A stretch of DNA of 64,000 nt from Croceibacterium sp. TMG7-5b_MA50. GTDB taxonomy: Bacteria > Pseudomonadota > Alphaproteobacteria > Sphingomonadales > Sphingomonadaceae. Under the pieces are notes generated by a model, which had not been told where the DNA came from, made no database searches, and saw nothing but the letters and a program-made list of their open reading frames with translations. The translations under genes and the position numbers were made by a program. This document shows positions 7,645-16,384 of the stretch, piece by piece; position 1 is the stretch's first letter, and each line of letters opens with the position of its first letter. The stretch is from contig NZ_CP156082.1 in the NCBI RefSeq assembly GCF_039830145.1, positions 2,932,001 through 2,996,000 of the forward strand, given 5' to 3'.

Positions 7645-9594
7645 ATGGACCGGCTTTCCCGCCGCGACACGCTTGCCGGTGTCGCGGCCAGTGCCCTGCT
7701 GGCGCCTGCCGCGCTGGCGCAAACCGATCGACTGCGCCGGAGCGACGCGATGCCCGACCTGATCCTTTTCAACGCGCGAATTGCCACGCTGGACCGGGCA
7801 AACCCGCAGGCGCAGGCGGTCGCCATCCGCGATGGGCGCTTCCTGGCGGTGGGCAGCGAAGGCGACGTGCGCGCCGCCGCGCCCGGCGCGGCGGAGATCG
7901 ATGCCGGCGGGCGCCGGATCATCCCCGGCCTGATCGACAGCCACACCCATCTGATCCGCGGCGGGTTGAACTACAATCTGGAACTGCGCTGGGACGGGGT
8001 TCCCAGCCTGCCCGATGCGATGGCGATGCTGAAACGGCAGGTCGATCGCACGCCGGCACCGCAATGGGTGCGGGTGGTGGGCGGCTTCACCGAACACCAG
8101 TTCGCCGAAAAGCGCCTGCCGACGATCGCGGAACTGAACGCGGTCGCGCCGGACACGCCGGTCTTCATCCTGCATCTCTACGACCGCGCGCTGCTCAACG
8201 CCGCGGCGCTGCGCGTTGTCGGCTATACCAAGGATACGCCCGATCCGCCGGGGGGTGAGATCGTGCGCGACGCCGCCGGCAACCCGACTGGGCTGCTGCT
8301 CGCCCAACCCAATGCGACGATCCTGTATTCGACGTTGGCCAAGGGTCCCAAGCTGCCGCTCGACTACCAGATCAATTCCACCCGGCATTTCATGCGGGAG
8401 GTGAACAGCCTTGGCATCACCAGCGTCATCGACGCGGGCGGCGGGGCGCAGAGCTACCCCGACGATTACCGCGTGATCGAGACGCTGCACGATCAGGGCC
8501 AGCTGACCGTGCGGATCAGCTACAACCTGTTCACGCAGAAGCCGAAGGAGGAATTGGCCGACTTCCAGGGCTGGGTGGGGCAGCTCAGGCCGGGGCAGGG
8601 CGACGATACCTACCGCGTGAACGGCGCGGGCGAGATGCTGGTCTATTCCGCCGCCGATTTCGAAGATTTGCGCGTGCCCCGGCCCGACCTGCCGCCGTCG
8701 ATGGAAGGCGATCTGGAGCCGGTGATCCGGTTGCTGGCGGAGAACCGCTGGCCGTGGCGGCTGCACGCAACCTACGACCAGACGATCGACCGCGCTCTGA
8801 ACGTCTTCGAGAAGGTCGCGCTCGACGTGCCGTTCACCGGCATCAACTGGTTCTTCGACCATGCCGAGACGATCAGCGACCGCAATATCGACCGGATCGC
8901 CGCGCTGGGCGGCGGGATCGCGATCCAGCATCGCATGGCCTATCAAGGCGAGTATTTCGTTGGGCGTCACGGCGCGCGCGCCGCCGAACGCACGCCGCCG
9001 ATCGCCCGGATGCTGGCGGCGGGCATTCCGGTGGGCGCCGGCACGGATGCGACCCGCGTGGCCAGCCACAATCCGTGGGTGTCGCTTCACTGGCTGGTGA
9101 CGGGCCGCACCGTCGGCGGGCTGGGCCTGTATCCGGGCGCGAACCGGGTCAGCCGGGAAAAGGCGCTCGCCATGTGGACGCATGAGAACGCCTGGTTCTC
9201 CAGCGAGGCGGGCAAGAAGGGCCAGATCAAGGCGGGGCAACTGGCCGATCTTGCGGTTCTGTCGGCCGACTACTTTTCCGTGCCCGAAAGCGACATCGTG
9301 CATCTCCGCTCCGTCCTGACGGTGCTGGGCGGCAAGGTCGTGTACGGTGAAGGCGACTACGAACGGCTGGCTCCCACGATTCCGCGGCCGATGCCCGACT
9401 GGTCGCCGGTCGCCATGGTCCCCGGGTACCATCGCACCCCCGAGGCATCCGCCATGCTGGCGCGCGCGTGCGGCTGTGCCAGCAGCTGCGCGGTGCACGG
9501 CCACGACCATGCCGCCGCGCTCGGCTCCGCCGTTCCCGCAGCCGATGTGCAGGGCTTCTGGGGCGCGCTCGGCTGCGGCTGCTGGGCTGTGTGA
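7645..9594 (+). CDS. Tat-exported amidohydrolase (YtcJ-like, amidohydrolase 3 family)
   Basis: Metal-dependent amidohydrolase of 649 residues. The N-terminus has an RR motif (SRRDTLAGV) and an Ala-rich segment ending near ALAQ, a Tat signal. The metal motif GLIDSHTHL is at about residues 94-102, with later conserved positions in DHAE and GTDATR. The family removes acyl or carbamoyl groups from varied substrates. The last about 45 residues are an unusual Cys/His-rich tail (CGCASSCAVHGHDH followed by a final GCGCW). GGAAAGGATC just upstream supports the ATG. The porin gene follows after 23 nt, so substrate entry through that porin is plausible. Confidence 0.88.
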   Translation: MDRLSRRDTLAGVAASALLAPAALAQTDRLRRSDAMPDLILFNARIATLDRANPQAQAVAIRDGRFLAVGSEGDVRAAAPGAAEIDAGGRRIIPGLIDSHTHLIRGGLNYNLELRWDGVPSLPDAMAMLKRQVDRTPAPQWVRVVGGFTEHQFAEKRLPTIAELNAVAPDTPVFILHLYDRALLNAAALRVVGYTKDTPDPPGGEIVRDAAGNPTGLLLAQPNATILYSTLAKGPKLPLDYQINSTRHFMREVNSLGITSVIDAGGGAQSYPDDYRVIETLHDQGQLTVRISYNLFTQKPKEELADFQGWVGQLRPGQGDDTYRVNGAGEMLVYSAADFEDLRVPRPDLPPSMEGDLEPVIRLLAENRWPWRLHATYDQTIDRALNVFEKVALDVPFTGINWFFDHAETISDRNIDRIAALGGGIAIQHRMAYQGEYFVGRHGARAAERTPPIARMLAAGIPVGAGTDATRVASHNPWVSLHWLVTGRTVGGLGLYPGANRVSREKALAMWTHENAWFSSEAGKKGQIKAGQLADLAVLSADYFSVPESDIVHLRSVLTVLGGKVVYGEGDYERLAPTIPRPMPDWSPVAMVPGYHRTPEASAMLARACGCASSCAVHGHDHAAALGSAVPAADVQGFWGALGCGCWAV

Positions 9595-9617
9595 CCGGCA
9601 GGGGAAGGGCCGGCACC

Positions 9618-11018
9618 GTGCGCCGATGGATGCTCTGCCTGCTGCTGGCGTTGTGGACCGGCACGGCGCATGCGCAGGGGATCGAGGCGTGGCAGCCGCC
9701 GACGCTGACGACCGTCCGTTATGACGAGGATTGGCACCGGCTGGCCGACCCGCAGGAGCGGACCGGACGCTGGACGGAACGGTTCAAATATGTGCCGCTG
9801 GACGAGAACGCGACCTATCTGGTCACCGGACTGGAACTGCGCGCCCGGAACGAGAACTATCGCGCAAACCTGTGGGGCGGTGCCCAGGCGCCGGACGATG
9901 GGTTCCTGTGGCTGCGCGCGCTGCCCTATGCCGATCTGCATGCCGGCGCCGTTCGCGCCTTCGTGCAGCCGGTCGCCGCCTATACCATCGGGGTCGCACC
10001 ATCCGCATCCCCGATCGATCGCACCGGCATCGACCTGTTGCAGGGGTTCGCCGACATCAGGATTGGTGCGGGGCGCACGGGCGATGCCGATGCTCTCGGC
10101 CTGACGATCCGTGCCGGACGCGAGCTGCTGTCCCTGGGCAACGAACGCCTGGTCGGCACCCGCTACGGCCCCAACGTACCGCTGGCCTTTGATGGCGTGC
10201 GCGCGATCGTCTCGCTGCCCGGCGCGGTGGTCAGCATCCTCGACAAGCGACCCGTGCGGCAGGGCTTGGATGACCTGGACGACCGGTCCGACCGCAGGCG
10301 CCGCCTTTCGGGCCTCTACGCGACGATTCCCCATGGCGCGGGCGAAATCGACCTTTACTGGCTCCGCTACCGCAACAGTGCGGCGACCTTCGCAGATGGC
10401 GCCGGGCGGGAGACGCGCCACAGCATCGGCGCGCGGCTGGGCGGTGCTGCCGGCGACTGGCACTGGGATGCCGAAGGCGTGTTCCAGCATGGCCGGCTCG
10501 GCACGTCGCGCATCCGCGCCTGGACTGGATCGGTCGAGCTGGGCCGCCGCTTCCCGGATGCTTCTCTCTCGCCCGATGCGCTGGTGCGGGTCAGCGTGAT
10601 CAGCGGTGACCGGCGCGCGGGCGACGGGCGGCTCGGCACCTTCAATGCTCTGTTCCCGCGCGGCAAGTATTTCGGGGAGCTGTCGCCCATCGGCCCCGCC
10701 AATCTGGTCACCGTGACCCCGCGCGTGACGCTGGTGATCGCCGAACCGCTGACCGTGGCGCTCGCCGCCACGGGCTATTGGCGCCACGCCATTGCCGACG
10801 GGATTTACGCCATACCCGGCAACCTGATCCGGGCAGCCGGCAACAGCCGCGTGCGATCCATCGGGCAGGAACTGGAGGCATCGTTCAGCTGGCAGGCCTC
10901 GCCGGAGCTGGAGGTGTCGGGCGCGGTCTCCGCCTTTGCCGCCGGCGCCTTCCTGCGCGCGACCGGCCCGCACCGCACGGTCGGGCTGCTCGCCCTGGAA
11001 ACCAACTTTCGCTTCTGA
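9618..11018 (+). CDS. Alginate-export (AlgE)-type outer-membrane porin
   Basis: Outer-membrane beta-barrel of about 466 residues. A short signal peptide ends at AHAQ, then come alternating hydrophobic beta strands with many Arg/Asp/Tyr, ending in the barrel-like terminal strand LLALETNFRF with a C-terminal Phe. The pattern of ELRARNENYRANLWG and FADIRIG is that of the alginate-export domain family, which also contains channels for other anionic small compounds. The GTG at 9618 is chosen because GGGGAAGGG precedes it and it gives a normal signal peptide; a longer reading frame begins inside the amidohydrolase gene. Probably co-transcribed with the amidohydrolase. Confidence 0.8.
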   Translation: MRRWMLCLLLALWTGTAHAQGIEAWQPPTLTTVRYDEDWHRLADPQERTGRWTERFKYVPLDENATYLVTGLELRARNENYRANLWGGAQAPDDGFLWLRALPYADLHAGAVRAFVQPVAAYTIGVAPSASPIDRTGIDLLQGFADIRIGAGRTGDADALGLTIRAGRELLSLGNERLVGTRYGPNVPLAFDGVRAIVSLPGAVVSILDKRPVRQGLDDLDDRSDRRRRLSGLYATIPHGAGEIDLYWLRYRNSAATFADGAGRETRHSIGARLGGAAGDWHWDAEGVFQHGRLGTSRIRAWTGSVELGRRFPDASLSPDALVRVSVISGDRRAGDGRLGTFNALFPRGKYFGELSPIGPANLVTVTPRVTLVIAEPLTVALAATGYWRHAIADGIYAIPGNLIRAAGNSRVRSIGQELEASFSWQASPELEVSGAVSAFAAGAFLRATGPHRTVGLLALETNFRF

Positions 11019-11024
11019 CCCAGG

Positions 11025-11732
11025 ATGCCCGCGACCATGCCAGATGCCGTCCGCCCGTCCCCGCTGCCATGGCTGCTGCTGCTGCTCTCGCTGACGACGG
11101 GCCTCGTCGATGCGGTCAGCGTGCTGGGGCTCGGCAAGGTGTTCACCGCCAACATGACGGGCAATGTCGTGTTCCTGGGGTTCGCTCTCGCGGGTGCGCC
11201 CGGCTTCGTCATCGCCCCCGGTCTCGTCGCGCTCGCCACCTTCATGGGTGGCGCGCTGGTCGCGGGGCGCCTCGGCCGGGCGATGGGCCAGCGCCCGCTC
11301 CGCCGTTGGCTGCTGATCGCCGCTGCGTTTGAGGCGGCCCTGCTCTGGACGGCGGCCGTCATCGCGGCGGGTTACGACGTGGCGGAGCTGGAGCCGCGCG
11401 GCGCGCTGTACGCGATCATCGGCGCGACTGCGATCGCGATGGGTTTCCGCAACGCCACGATCCGCCAGCTCAAGGTCCCCGACCTTACCACGACCGTGCT
11501 CACGCTCACCATCACCGGCATCGCGGCCGACTCAACCCCCGCTGGCGGCAGCAATCCGAACTGGGGTCGCCGGCTGGGCAGCGTCGCGGCGATCCTGGGC
11601 GGCGCGGCGCTGGGCGCGTTGCTGGTGGTCCGCACCGGATCGCTGGTCGTCCCGCTCTTCGTGGCCGGTGCGCTGGTGCTGGCGGGCACCGCCATGTGCG
11701 CGGTCCATCCCGCAGCACGCGTGCCGAGCTAG
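11025..11732 (+). CDS. YoaK/DUF1275 family membrane protein
   Basis: Integral membrane protein of 235 residues with six or so hydrophobic helices. Typical family marks are the first helix ending LTTGLVDAVSVLGLGKVFTANMTGN and the later GFRNATIRQLKVPDLTTTVLTLT stretch. The first of these, with TGN, is a signature of DUF1275. The function of the family is not established. It starts 6 nt after the porin stop and is probably in the same transcript; the TMEM175-like gene follows 19 nt later. Confidence 0.9.
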   Translation: MPATMPDAVRPSPLPWLLLLLSLTTGLVDAVSVLGLGKVFTANMTGNVVFLGFALAGAPGFVIAPGLVALATFMGGALVAGRLGRAMGQRPLRRWLLIAAAFEAALLWTAAVIAAGYDVAELEPRGALYAIIGATAIAMGFRNATIRQLKVPDLTTTVLTLTITGIAADSTPAGGSNPNWGRRLGSVAAILGGAALGALLVVRTGSLVVPLFVAGALVLAGTAMCAVHPAARVPS

Positions 11733-11751
11733 GCGGGTGGCCGGAACCGCG

Positions 11752-12321
11752 ATGGACAGCAAGCGGCTGGAAGCGTTCACCGACGGGGTGATCGCGATCA
11801 TCATCACGATCATGGTCCTCGACCTCGCGCCGCCACGGGCAGGCGATCTGACGGCGCTGCGGGACAGTGCGCCGATGTTCAGCGCCTACCTCATCAGCTT
11901 CGTCAATGTGGGGCTGTACTGGACCAACCACCATCACCTGATGCACGCGACCGAAAGCGTCGATGGCCGGGTGCTGTGGCTCAATCTGGCGCTGCTGTTC
12001 TGGCTCAGCCTGGTGCCGTTCGTCATCCGCTGGAACAACGACACCGACTTCGCGGCGGGGCCGACCGCGGCCTACGGCGTCGTGCTGGGGATGGCGGCGC
12101 TGTGCTACGAACTGACCGAACCGGCGATCATCGCCTTCAACGGGCCGCAATCGCGCGTGGCCCGGGCCATCGGGCGCGATCGCAAGGGTCTCGTCACCAT
12201 CGGCCTGTATGTGGTGGCCGTGCCTGTCGCCTTTGTCAGTCGGGAGGCGGCGCTGGCAGGCTACATCGCCGTGATCGCGCTGTGGTTCGTGCCCGACCGG
12301 CGGATGGTGACGGGGGACTAG
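11752..12321 (+). CDS. TMEM175-family (DUF1211) potassium channel-like protein
   Basis: Membrane protein of 189 residues with the family hallmark RLEAFTDGVIAIIITIMVLD in the first helix, including the conserved FTDGV motif, followed by WTNHHHLMH in the second or third helix. Bacterial members form tetrameric potassium channels with one six-helix unit per chain. The ATG at 11752 is preferred because the family motif begins right behind it; the frame is open far upstream within the preceding gene. It ends 9 nt from the convergent NTF2-like gene. Confidence 0.88.
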   Translation: MDSKRLEAFTDGVIAIIITIMVLDLAPPRAGDLTALRDSAPMFSAYLISFVNVGLYWTNHHHLMHATESVDGRVLWLNLALLFWLSLVPFVIRWNNDTDFAAGPTAAYGVVLGMAALCYELTEPAIIAFNGPQSRVARAIGRDRKGLVTIGLYVVAVPVAFVSREAALAGYIAVIALWFVPDRRMVTGD

Positions 12322-12332
12322 GCCCCCTGTCA
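12308..12332. terminator. Hairpin across convergent stop codons
   Basis: TGACGGGGG and CCCCC-T-GTCA form a 9-bp stem with one bulged T around a 6-nt loop that contains the stop codon of the TMEM175-like gene. It lies at the meeting point of two convergent genes and may stop transcription from both sides. No T run follows. Confidence 0.45.
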
Positions 12333-12827
12333 GACGCTGATCTGCCCGCCGTTGGGGTCGGCCTTGATCAGATACTCACCGCCGTCCCGAAAACTGCGAA
12401 CGGTGGCGAAGGTGTCTTCCATGAACTGCACGTAGGACAGCTTGCGGTTCTCGCCGCGCGCCAGGACGGCGAAGGGCGATGTCACCGTCCTGCCCAGGAC
12501 GGTCGATGTATAGGTGAACGACCCGAAGATCGCGGCGCCGTTCCCGTTTTCGAAGGTGTCCTGGATCTGGAAGTCGTCCGTCGTCCAGTAACGGCCGACA
12601 TCGACAAAGGTCTGCACCAGCCCCTCGGTCCCGTTGTTCGTCCCCGCCCAGGGCATGATCCGCTTCAGCTCGGCATGCTGGTAGTTGAGCGAGACATAGA
12701 CGAAATCGTCAGTCGTGAACTGCCTGACGAAGGCGAGATCGGTCGGGTTTGACAGGATCTTCTGCAATACGGCCAAGGGTGACGTCGCCGATGCGGGTTC
12801 GGCGGTGGTGTGTGCACTTGCGGACAT
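12330..12827 (-). CDS. NTF2-like / SnoaL-like domain protein
   Basis: Cytoplasmic protein of 165 residues without signal peptide. After about 20 Ala/Thr/Ser-rich residues it follows an NTF2-like alpha+beta cone pattern: a helix with FVRQFTTDDFVYVSLNY, then ELKRIMPWAGTNNGTEGLVQTFVDVGRYW and beta strands ending with the VRSFRDGGEYLIKADP region. Members include ketosteroid-isomerase-like enzymes and binding proteins with no fixed chemistry; the substrate cannot be predicted. The start at 12827 has GGGAG eight bases upstream. It is divergent from the aspartic protease gene over a 328-nt gap. Confidence 0.8.
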   Translation of the reverse strand: MSASAHTTAEPASATSPLAVLQKILSNPTDLAFVRQFTTDDFVYVSLNYQHAELKRIMPWAGTNNGTEGLVQTFVDVGRYWTTDDFQIQDTFENGNGAAIFGSFTYTSTVLGRTVTSPFAVLARGENRKLSYVQFMEDTFATVRSFRDGGEYLIKADPNGGQISV

Positions 12828-13155
12828 GGCGGAAACTCCCTGCTGCGTTGTTCTAGCCGATCGGAGGCGTTCTTCCGGGCATCTGTTGCCCGACCGGCCG
12901 CCTTTGCCGGGGACAATAACGGACACGCCGCGAGAGGTCAGACCCGCAGCCTGTCGCACTGTGTTGCGCAAGGTGGAACGCGGCCGGGAGGAAGGTCCGA
13001 TATCGAAGGTCATGGTGGGCCGATCGGGCGCGCGACGTCGCAGTGCGCGCGACACAGTTGCGCGGCAGCCGCCGCTACCGCCCCGATCCCCGCTCCCCCA
13101 GATGGGCGGCTTCGCACTGCCGGCGCGGGATCGGCTTGGGACCACAGGAATGTCG
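12828..13155. other. Intergenic region without a gene (328 nt)
   Basis: Divergent gap between the NTF2-like and aspartic-protease genes. I see no convincing coding frame, RNA gene or classic promoter. Two related strings, CTGTGTTGCGC near 12960 and ACACAGTTGCGC near 13050, may be regulatory half-sites, but the match is loose. Confidence 0.6.
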
Positions 13156-14121
13156 ATGATGATGAGATTGGATGCACTGGTCGGCGCGGTGCTGCTGGCG
13201 GGGGCCGCATCTGCGGCAATGGCGCAGGCGCCGCAGGCCGGGCAGGAGGTGCCGTCCTCGCCCGCCATCGCCGGCGATCGGCCGACCCGCGCGCCTGACA
13301 AGCCGGCGGCCATGCCGTTCGAACTGCGCGACAACCTGGTGGTCATCGGCGTGACGATCAACGGCCGCCCTCAGGCCGCCGTGCTGGACAGCGGCGCCGG
13401 CGCCGTGGTCATTGACCAGCGATTGACCGCCGCTCTCGGCCTGGCGGCGGACGCGCCCGGCGACGAGATTGCGGGCGGCGGCGCGGCGGCGCAGCAATCC
13501 CGGCTGGTCGACATCGCGACGCTCGACATCGGGCCGCTCGGCTTCGCGCACCTGCCCGGCCATTCGGCGGATCTTGCGCAATTGTCGGCATCGGCCGGGT
13601 TCCCGATCGACCTGCTGATCGGCGCCCCTGCCTTCCGGCATGGTTCGGTGCGCGTCGACTACGCGCAGCGCCTCGTCACCTTCGGATCCAGCGGCGGCAC
13701 TTGCGCCGCCCCGATCCCGTTTACCCTGGTGGAGAATGTACCTGTCGTGGAGGCGGAACTGCGGCCTGCGCCGGGGGCGGAGCCCGTTCGCTTGAAACTG
13801 GTCGTGGACCTTGGCACCAGGCACCGGGCGGCGATCATCGGCGGTCCGTTCCTCCGCAGCGCGGCAGGTCAGGCGCTGATGGCAGCGGGTGCGGAGGGCA
13901 AGGTCGCGCATGGCGTCGGCGGTACGGTCGAGGGCGGCCTCGCCCGCGTCGCGGAATTGCGGGTCGGGGACGTGCGGTTCACCGGGCTGGAGGTGGCGCT
14001 GACATCAGGCGCGCCGGTGTTCGAGACGGGCCTGCTCGACGGCTCGCTCGGCGTTCCCCTGTGGCAGGCGGGCGCGATCGTCTTCGATTATCCAGCCGGA
14101 ACCTTGTGTATCGAACGATGA
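13156..14121 (+). CDS. Exported retropepsin-like aspartic protease
   Basis: Protein of about 321 residues with an N-terminal signal peptide ending near AMAQ. The retropepsin-type motif AAVLDSGAGAVVID is at about residues 74-87 (catalytic Asp of D-S-G). A second half contains LVVDLGTRHRAAIIGG, where the expected D-T/S-G has become D-L-G, and the closing strand has LDGSLGVPLWQ. The family includes periplasmic proteases of unclear substrate. Three ATGs are clustered (13150, 13156, 13159); AGGA at 13146-13149 fits 13156 or 13159 better than 13150, so 13156 is given. No partner gene is adjacent on the same strand. Confidence 0.8.
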   Translation: MMMRLDALVGAVLLAGAASAAMAQAPQAGQEVPSSPAIAGDRPTRAPDKPAAMPFELRDNLVVIGVTINGRPQAAVLDSGAGAVVIDQRLTAALGLAADAPGDEIAGGGAAAQQSRLVDIATLDIGPLGFAHLPGHSADLAQLSASAGFPIDLLIGAPAFRHGSVRVDYAQRLVTFGSSGGTCAAPIPFTLVENVPVVEAELRPAPGAEPVRLKLVVDLGTRHRAAIIGGPFLRSAAGQALMAAGAEGKVAHGVGGTVEGGLARVAELRVGDVRFTGLEVALTSGAPVFETGLLDGSLGVPLWQAGAIVFDYPAGTLCIER

Positions 14122-14171
14122 TGCAGCCACCTGGCGGCGGTGGATCAAGGGCGTAAGCGGACGTTGGGTCC

Positions 14172-15230
14172 CTATGGGGTCACGTCATGGTCGCGTGCCG
14201 CCCGCGCCCGGACGGCATCGGCCGGATTGTCGGTGAATACCGCATCCACCCCGGCGTGTGCCAGCATCCGCCACAGCGCCGCATAATCGCCCGCCGCCGC
14301 CGGATCGTCGCCCCGCCGCAAGGGTTCGGGCAGGAACCGGTTCTCCCGCCGCAGGGTCCAGCCATGCACCTGTAGGCCGGCCTCGTGGGCCGCCGCCACC
14401 AGCGGGGCAGGCGCACCGTCGGCTGTCAGCAGCAGCGGCAGTTCCGCACCCAGCACGTCGGCATGGCGGGCCATTGCGGCCAAGCCGCCCGGCGTCAGCA
14501 TCGTGGCATAAGGCTGCTCCGGCCGGTCGGCGGGTGCGCCGGTCGCGCTGACCAATTGTACCAGCCTCAGGCCCGTCAGGGCATCCAGCCGTTCGATCGG
14601 GCCGACCTCGAAGCACTGGATCAGCGCCGGATCGTCGGCGCCGTCATAGCCGGCCGCCGCCAGTTGCGCCGCGCCCAGCGCGGCGATGTCATGACCCTGG
14701 TCCAGCAGGAAGGTCGGATGCTTGATCTCCGGCACCAGGCCGATCACCCGGCCCGTCTCCGCCTCCCGCGCGCGGACCAGCGTGATGATCTCCGCCAGGG
14801 TGGGGACTTGGTAAAGCCCGTCGAACCGGGTGTTCGCGGGCCGCAGTTCAGGAATCCGCTCCCGCGCGCGCAGAGTGCGCAGCTCGGCCAGCGTGAAGTC
14901 TTCCACGAACCAGCCGGTCAGGTCGGTGCCGTCGATCCGCTTGGTGGTGCGCCGGGCGGCGAATTCGGGATGGTCGGCGACGTCGGTCGTGCCGCCGATC
15001 TCGTTCTCGTGCCGGGCGACCAGTACGCCGTCCGCCGTAACCACCAGGTCCGGTTCGATATAGTCGGCACCGGCATCGATCGCCCGGTCATACGCGGCCA
15101 GGGTATGTTCCGGCCGCTCGCCGCTGGCGCCGCGATGCGCGATGATCGCCGGCTGCGCCGTGGCGGCGGCCAGGGGCAGGGTGCTTGCCATCAGTGCCAG
15201 CGCCAGTTTCAGCAGAGCGCCTGCTCCCAC
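14172..15230 (-). CDS. Exported glycerophosphodiester phosphodiesterase (GlpQ-like)
   Basis: Enzyme of 352 residues with a signal peptide ending near ATAQ and the family core PAIIAHRGASGERPEHT followed by AIDAGADYIEPDLVVTADG, giving the catalytic His and the metal-binding Glu-x-Asp. A further HENEIGGTTDV stretch and a late HGWTLR fit the TIM-barrel. It hydrolyses glycerophosphodiesters such as glycerophosphocholine to glycerol-3-phosphate and an alcohol, probably in the periplasm. The start overlaps the ArsC-like gene by 22 nt; a second ATG 39 nt later would also leave a signal peptide. Confidence 0.93.
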   Translation of the reverse strand: MGAGALLKLALALMASTLPLAAATAQPAIIAHRGASGERPEHTLAAYDRAIDAGADYIEPDLVVTADGVLVARHENEIGGTTDVADHPEFAARRTTKRIDGTDLTGWFVEDFTLAELRTLRARERIPELRPANTRFDGLYQVPTLAEIITLVRAREAETGRVIGLVPEIKHPTFLLDQGHDIAALGAAQLAAAGYDGADDPALIQCFEVGPIERLDALTGLRLVQLVSATGAPADRPEQPYATMLTPGGLAAMARHADVLGAELPLLLTADGAPAPLVAAAHEAGLQVHGWTLRRENRFLPEPLRRGDDPAAAGDYAALWRMLAHAGVDAVFTDNPADAVRARAARDHDVTP

Positions 15231-15550
15231 CGGTCGGGATCGAAGCCGACCAGCAGTGCATCCCCGCTGACCACCACCGGCCGCCGGATCAGCGATGGCT
15301 GCTCGCTCATCAGCGTCAGCGCCTTGCCATCGTCCAGGTCGGCGCGGGCGCCATCGTCCAGCTTGCGCCAGGTCGTGCCCCGCCGGTTGAGCAGTTCGTC
15401 CCAGCCGACATGCGCGGCCCAGCCGGCCAGCAGCGCCGGCGGGGCGCCTTCCTTCTTGTAGTCATGGAAGGTGTAGCCGATACCCCGCGCGTCCAGCCAG
15501 CTGCGCGCCTTCTTCACCGTGTCGCAATTGGGTATGCCGTAAACGTCCAT
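15209..15550 (-). CDS. ArsC/Spx-family thioredoxin-fold protein (YffB-like)
   Basis: Small thioredoxin-fold protein of 113 residues. The start VYGIPNCDTVKKA holds the single catalytic-type Cys, then come YTFHDYKKEG, TTWRKL and SLIRRPVVVSGDALLVGF, which are marks of the YffB/ArsC-related reductase group. True ArsC reduces arsenate with glutaredoxin, but YffB-like members have no proven arsenate role, and no ars genes are nearby. The start at 15550 has AGGGGG upstream. Its end overlaps the start of the glycerophosphodiesterase gene, so the two are probably one operon. Confidence 0.88.
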   Translation of the reverse strand: MDVYGIPNCDTVKKARSWLDARGIGYTFHDYKKEGAPPALLAGWAAHVGWDELLNRRGTTWRKLDDGARADLDDGKALTLMSEQPSLIRRPVVVSGDALLVGFDPDRWEQALC

Positions 15551-15662
15551 GACTTGCCCCCTGCCGCCGGTTCGCGACACCGGCATGACAAGGCCCGGCG
15601 CCGCCGCCAAGCGGAAGCTTTCCTACAGTTCGCTGGCGCACTATCCCGCCGCGATGCCGCGC

Positions 15663-15725
15663 CCTCCGACAGCGGCCGCCCGTGCAACCTTGTCTGTCGG
15701 AGGTGTCAACTTAGTGTCAACTTAG
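15663..15725. repeat. Inverted repeat plus tandem 11-mer between arsC-like and msrA
   Basis: A perfect 10-bp inverted repeat (CCTCCGACAG at 15663-15672 and CTGTCGGAGG at 15694-15703, 21-nt spacer) is followed directly by two exact copies of TGTCAACTTAG (15704-15714 and 15715-15725). It lies downstream of msrA and upstream of the ArsC-like gene on the minus strand. It could be a terminator, an attenuator or the scar of a lost element; nothing in the sequence decides this. Confidence 0.6.
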
Positions 15726-15741
15726 CCGCGGCCGGCGACCG

Positions 15742-16278
15742 TCAGGCGTCCTGCCTGACCCGATCCGCGAAGCTCTTGCGCAGCTTCGCCAGCTTGGGCG
15801 GGATCACCGCCAGGCAATACGGGTTGCGCTGGCCCTCGCTCTCCCAGTAGTTCTGGTGGTAGTCCTCGGCCGGATACCACTCGGCCGGGCCTTCGATGGT
15901 GGTCACCGCCATGGTGCCGTGGCCCGCGTTCCAGCGCCCGATCGCCGCCTCCGCCTCGGCCCGCTGCGCATCGTCCAGCGGGAAGATGGCGCTGCGATAC
16001 TGGGTGCCGACATCGTTGCCCTGCCGGTTCAGCTGCGACGGGTCATGCGTCTCCATGAACATGTCCAGCACCTGGGCATAGCTGATGACCGCCGGGTCGT
16101 AGGTCACGCGCACCGCCTCCGCATGGCCGGTGGTGCCGCTGCACACCTGCTTGTAGGTCGGGCTCGCCACCGTGCCGCCGATATAGCCGCTCTCGACCCC
16201 GCTCACCCCGACCACGTCGTTGAACACCGCCTCCGTGCACCAGAAGCAGCCGCCTGCCAGGATCGCCGTCTCGCTCAT
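15742..16278 (-). CDS. msrA: Peptide-methionine (S)-S-oxide reductase MsrA
   Basis: MsrA of 178 residues. The N-terminal active-site motif GGCFWCTEAVF puts the sulfenate-forming Cys at residue 11, and the family motif SGYIGG, GHAEAVRVTYDP and the late HQNYWE follow. It reduces the S-epimer of methionine sulfoxide in proteins in the cytoplasm, using thioredoxin. No signal peptide and no MsrB fusion are present. The start at 16278 has AAGGAGATAT upstream, a strong ribosome-binding site. It is divergent from an exported methyltransferase-fold protein over 106 nt. Confidence 0.96.
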   Translation of the reverse strand: MSETAILAGGCFWCTEAVFNDVVGVSGVESGYIGGTVASPTYKQVCSGTTGHAEAVRVTYDPAVISYAQVLDMFMETHDPSQLNRQGNDVGTQYRSAIFPLDDAQRAEAEAAIGRWNAGHGTMAVTTIEGPAEWYPAEDYHQNYWESEGQRNPYCLAVIPPKLAKLRKSFADRVRQDA

Positions 16279-16384
16279 CGCATATCTCCTTCGTCTGCCG
16301 GTGCAGATGGGGTCGGCCAAGCCGCTTGTCATCCGCCGCGCGGCAGGTACTTTCGCGGCGTACCCTGCCAAGGATCCCCGCGCC

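Noticed and set aside
7639-9510. A minus-strand open frame of 623 codons opposite the amidohydrolase
   Set aside because: The plus-strand frame has a Tat signal and metal motifs; the antisense product is His/Arg/Gly-rich without family features.
15209-15550. Arsenate reductase of an ars operon
   Set aside because: Sequence is of the YffB/Spx-like type and no arsR, arsB or acr3 gene is nearby.
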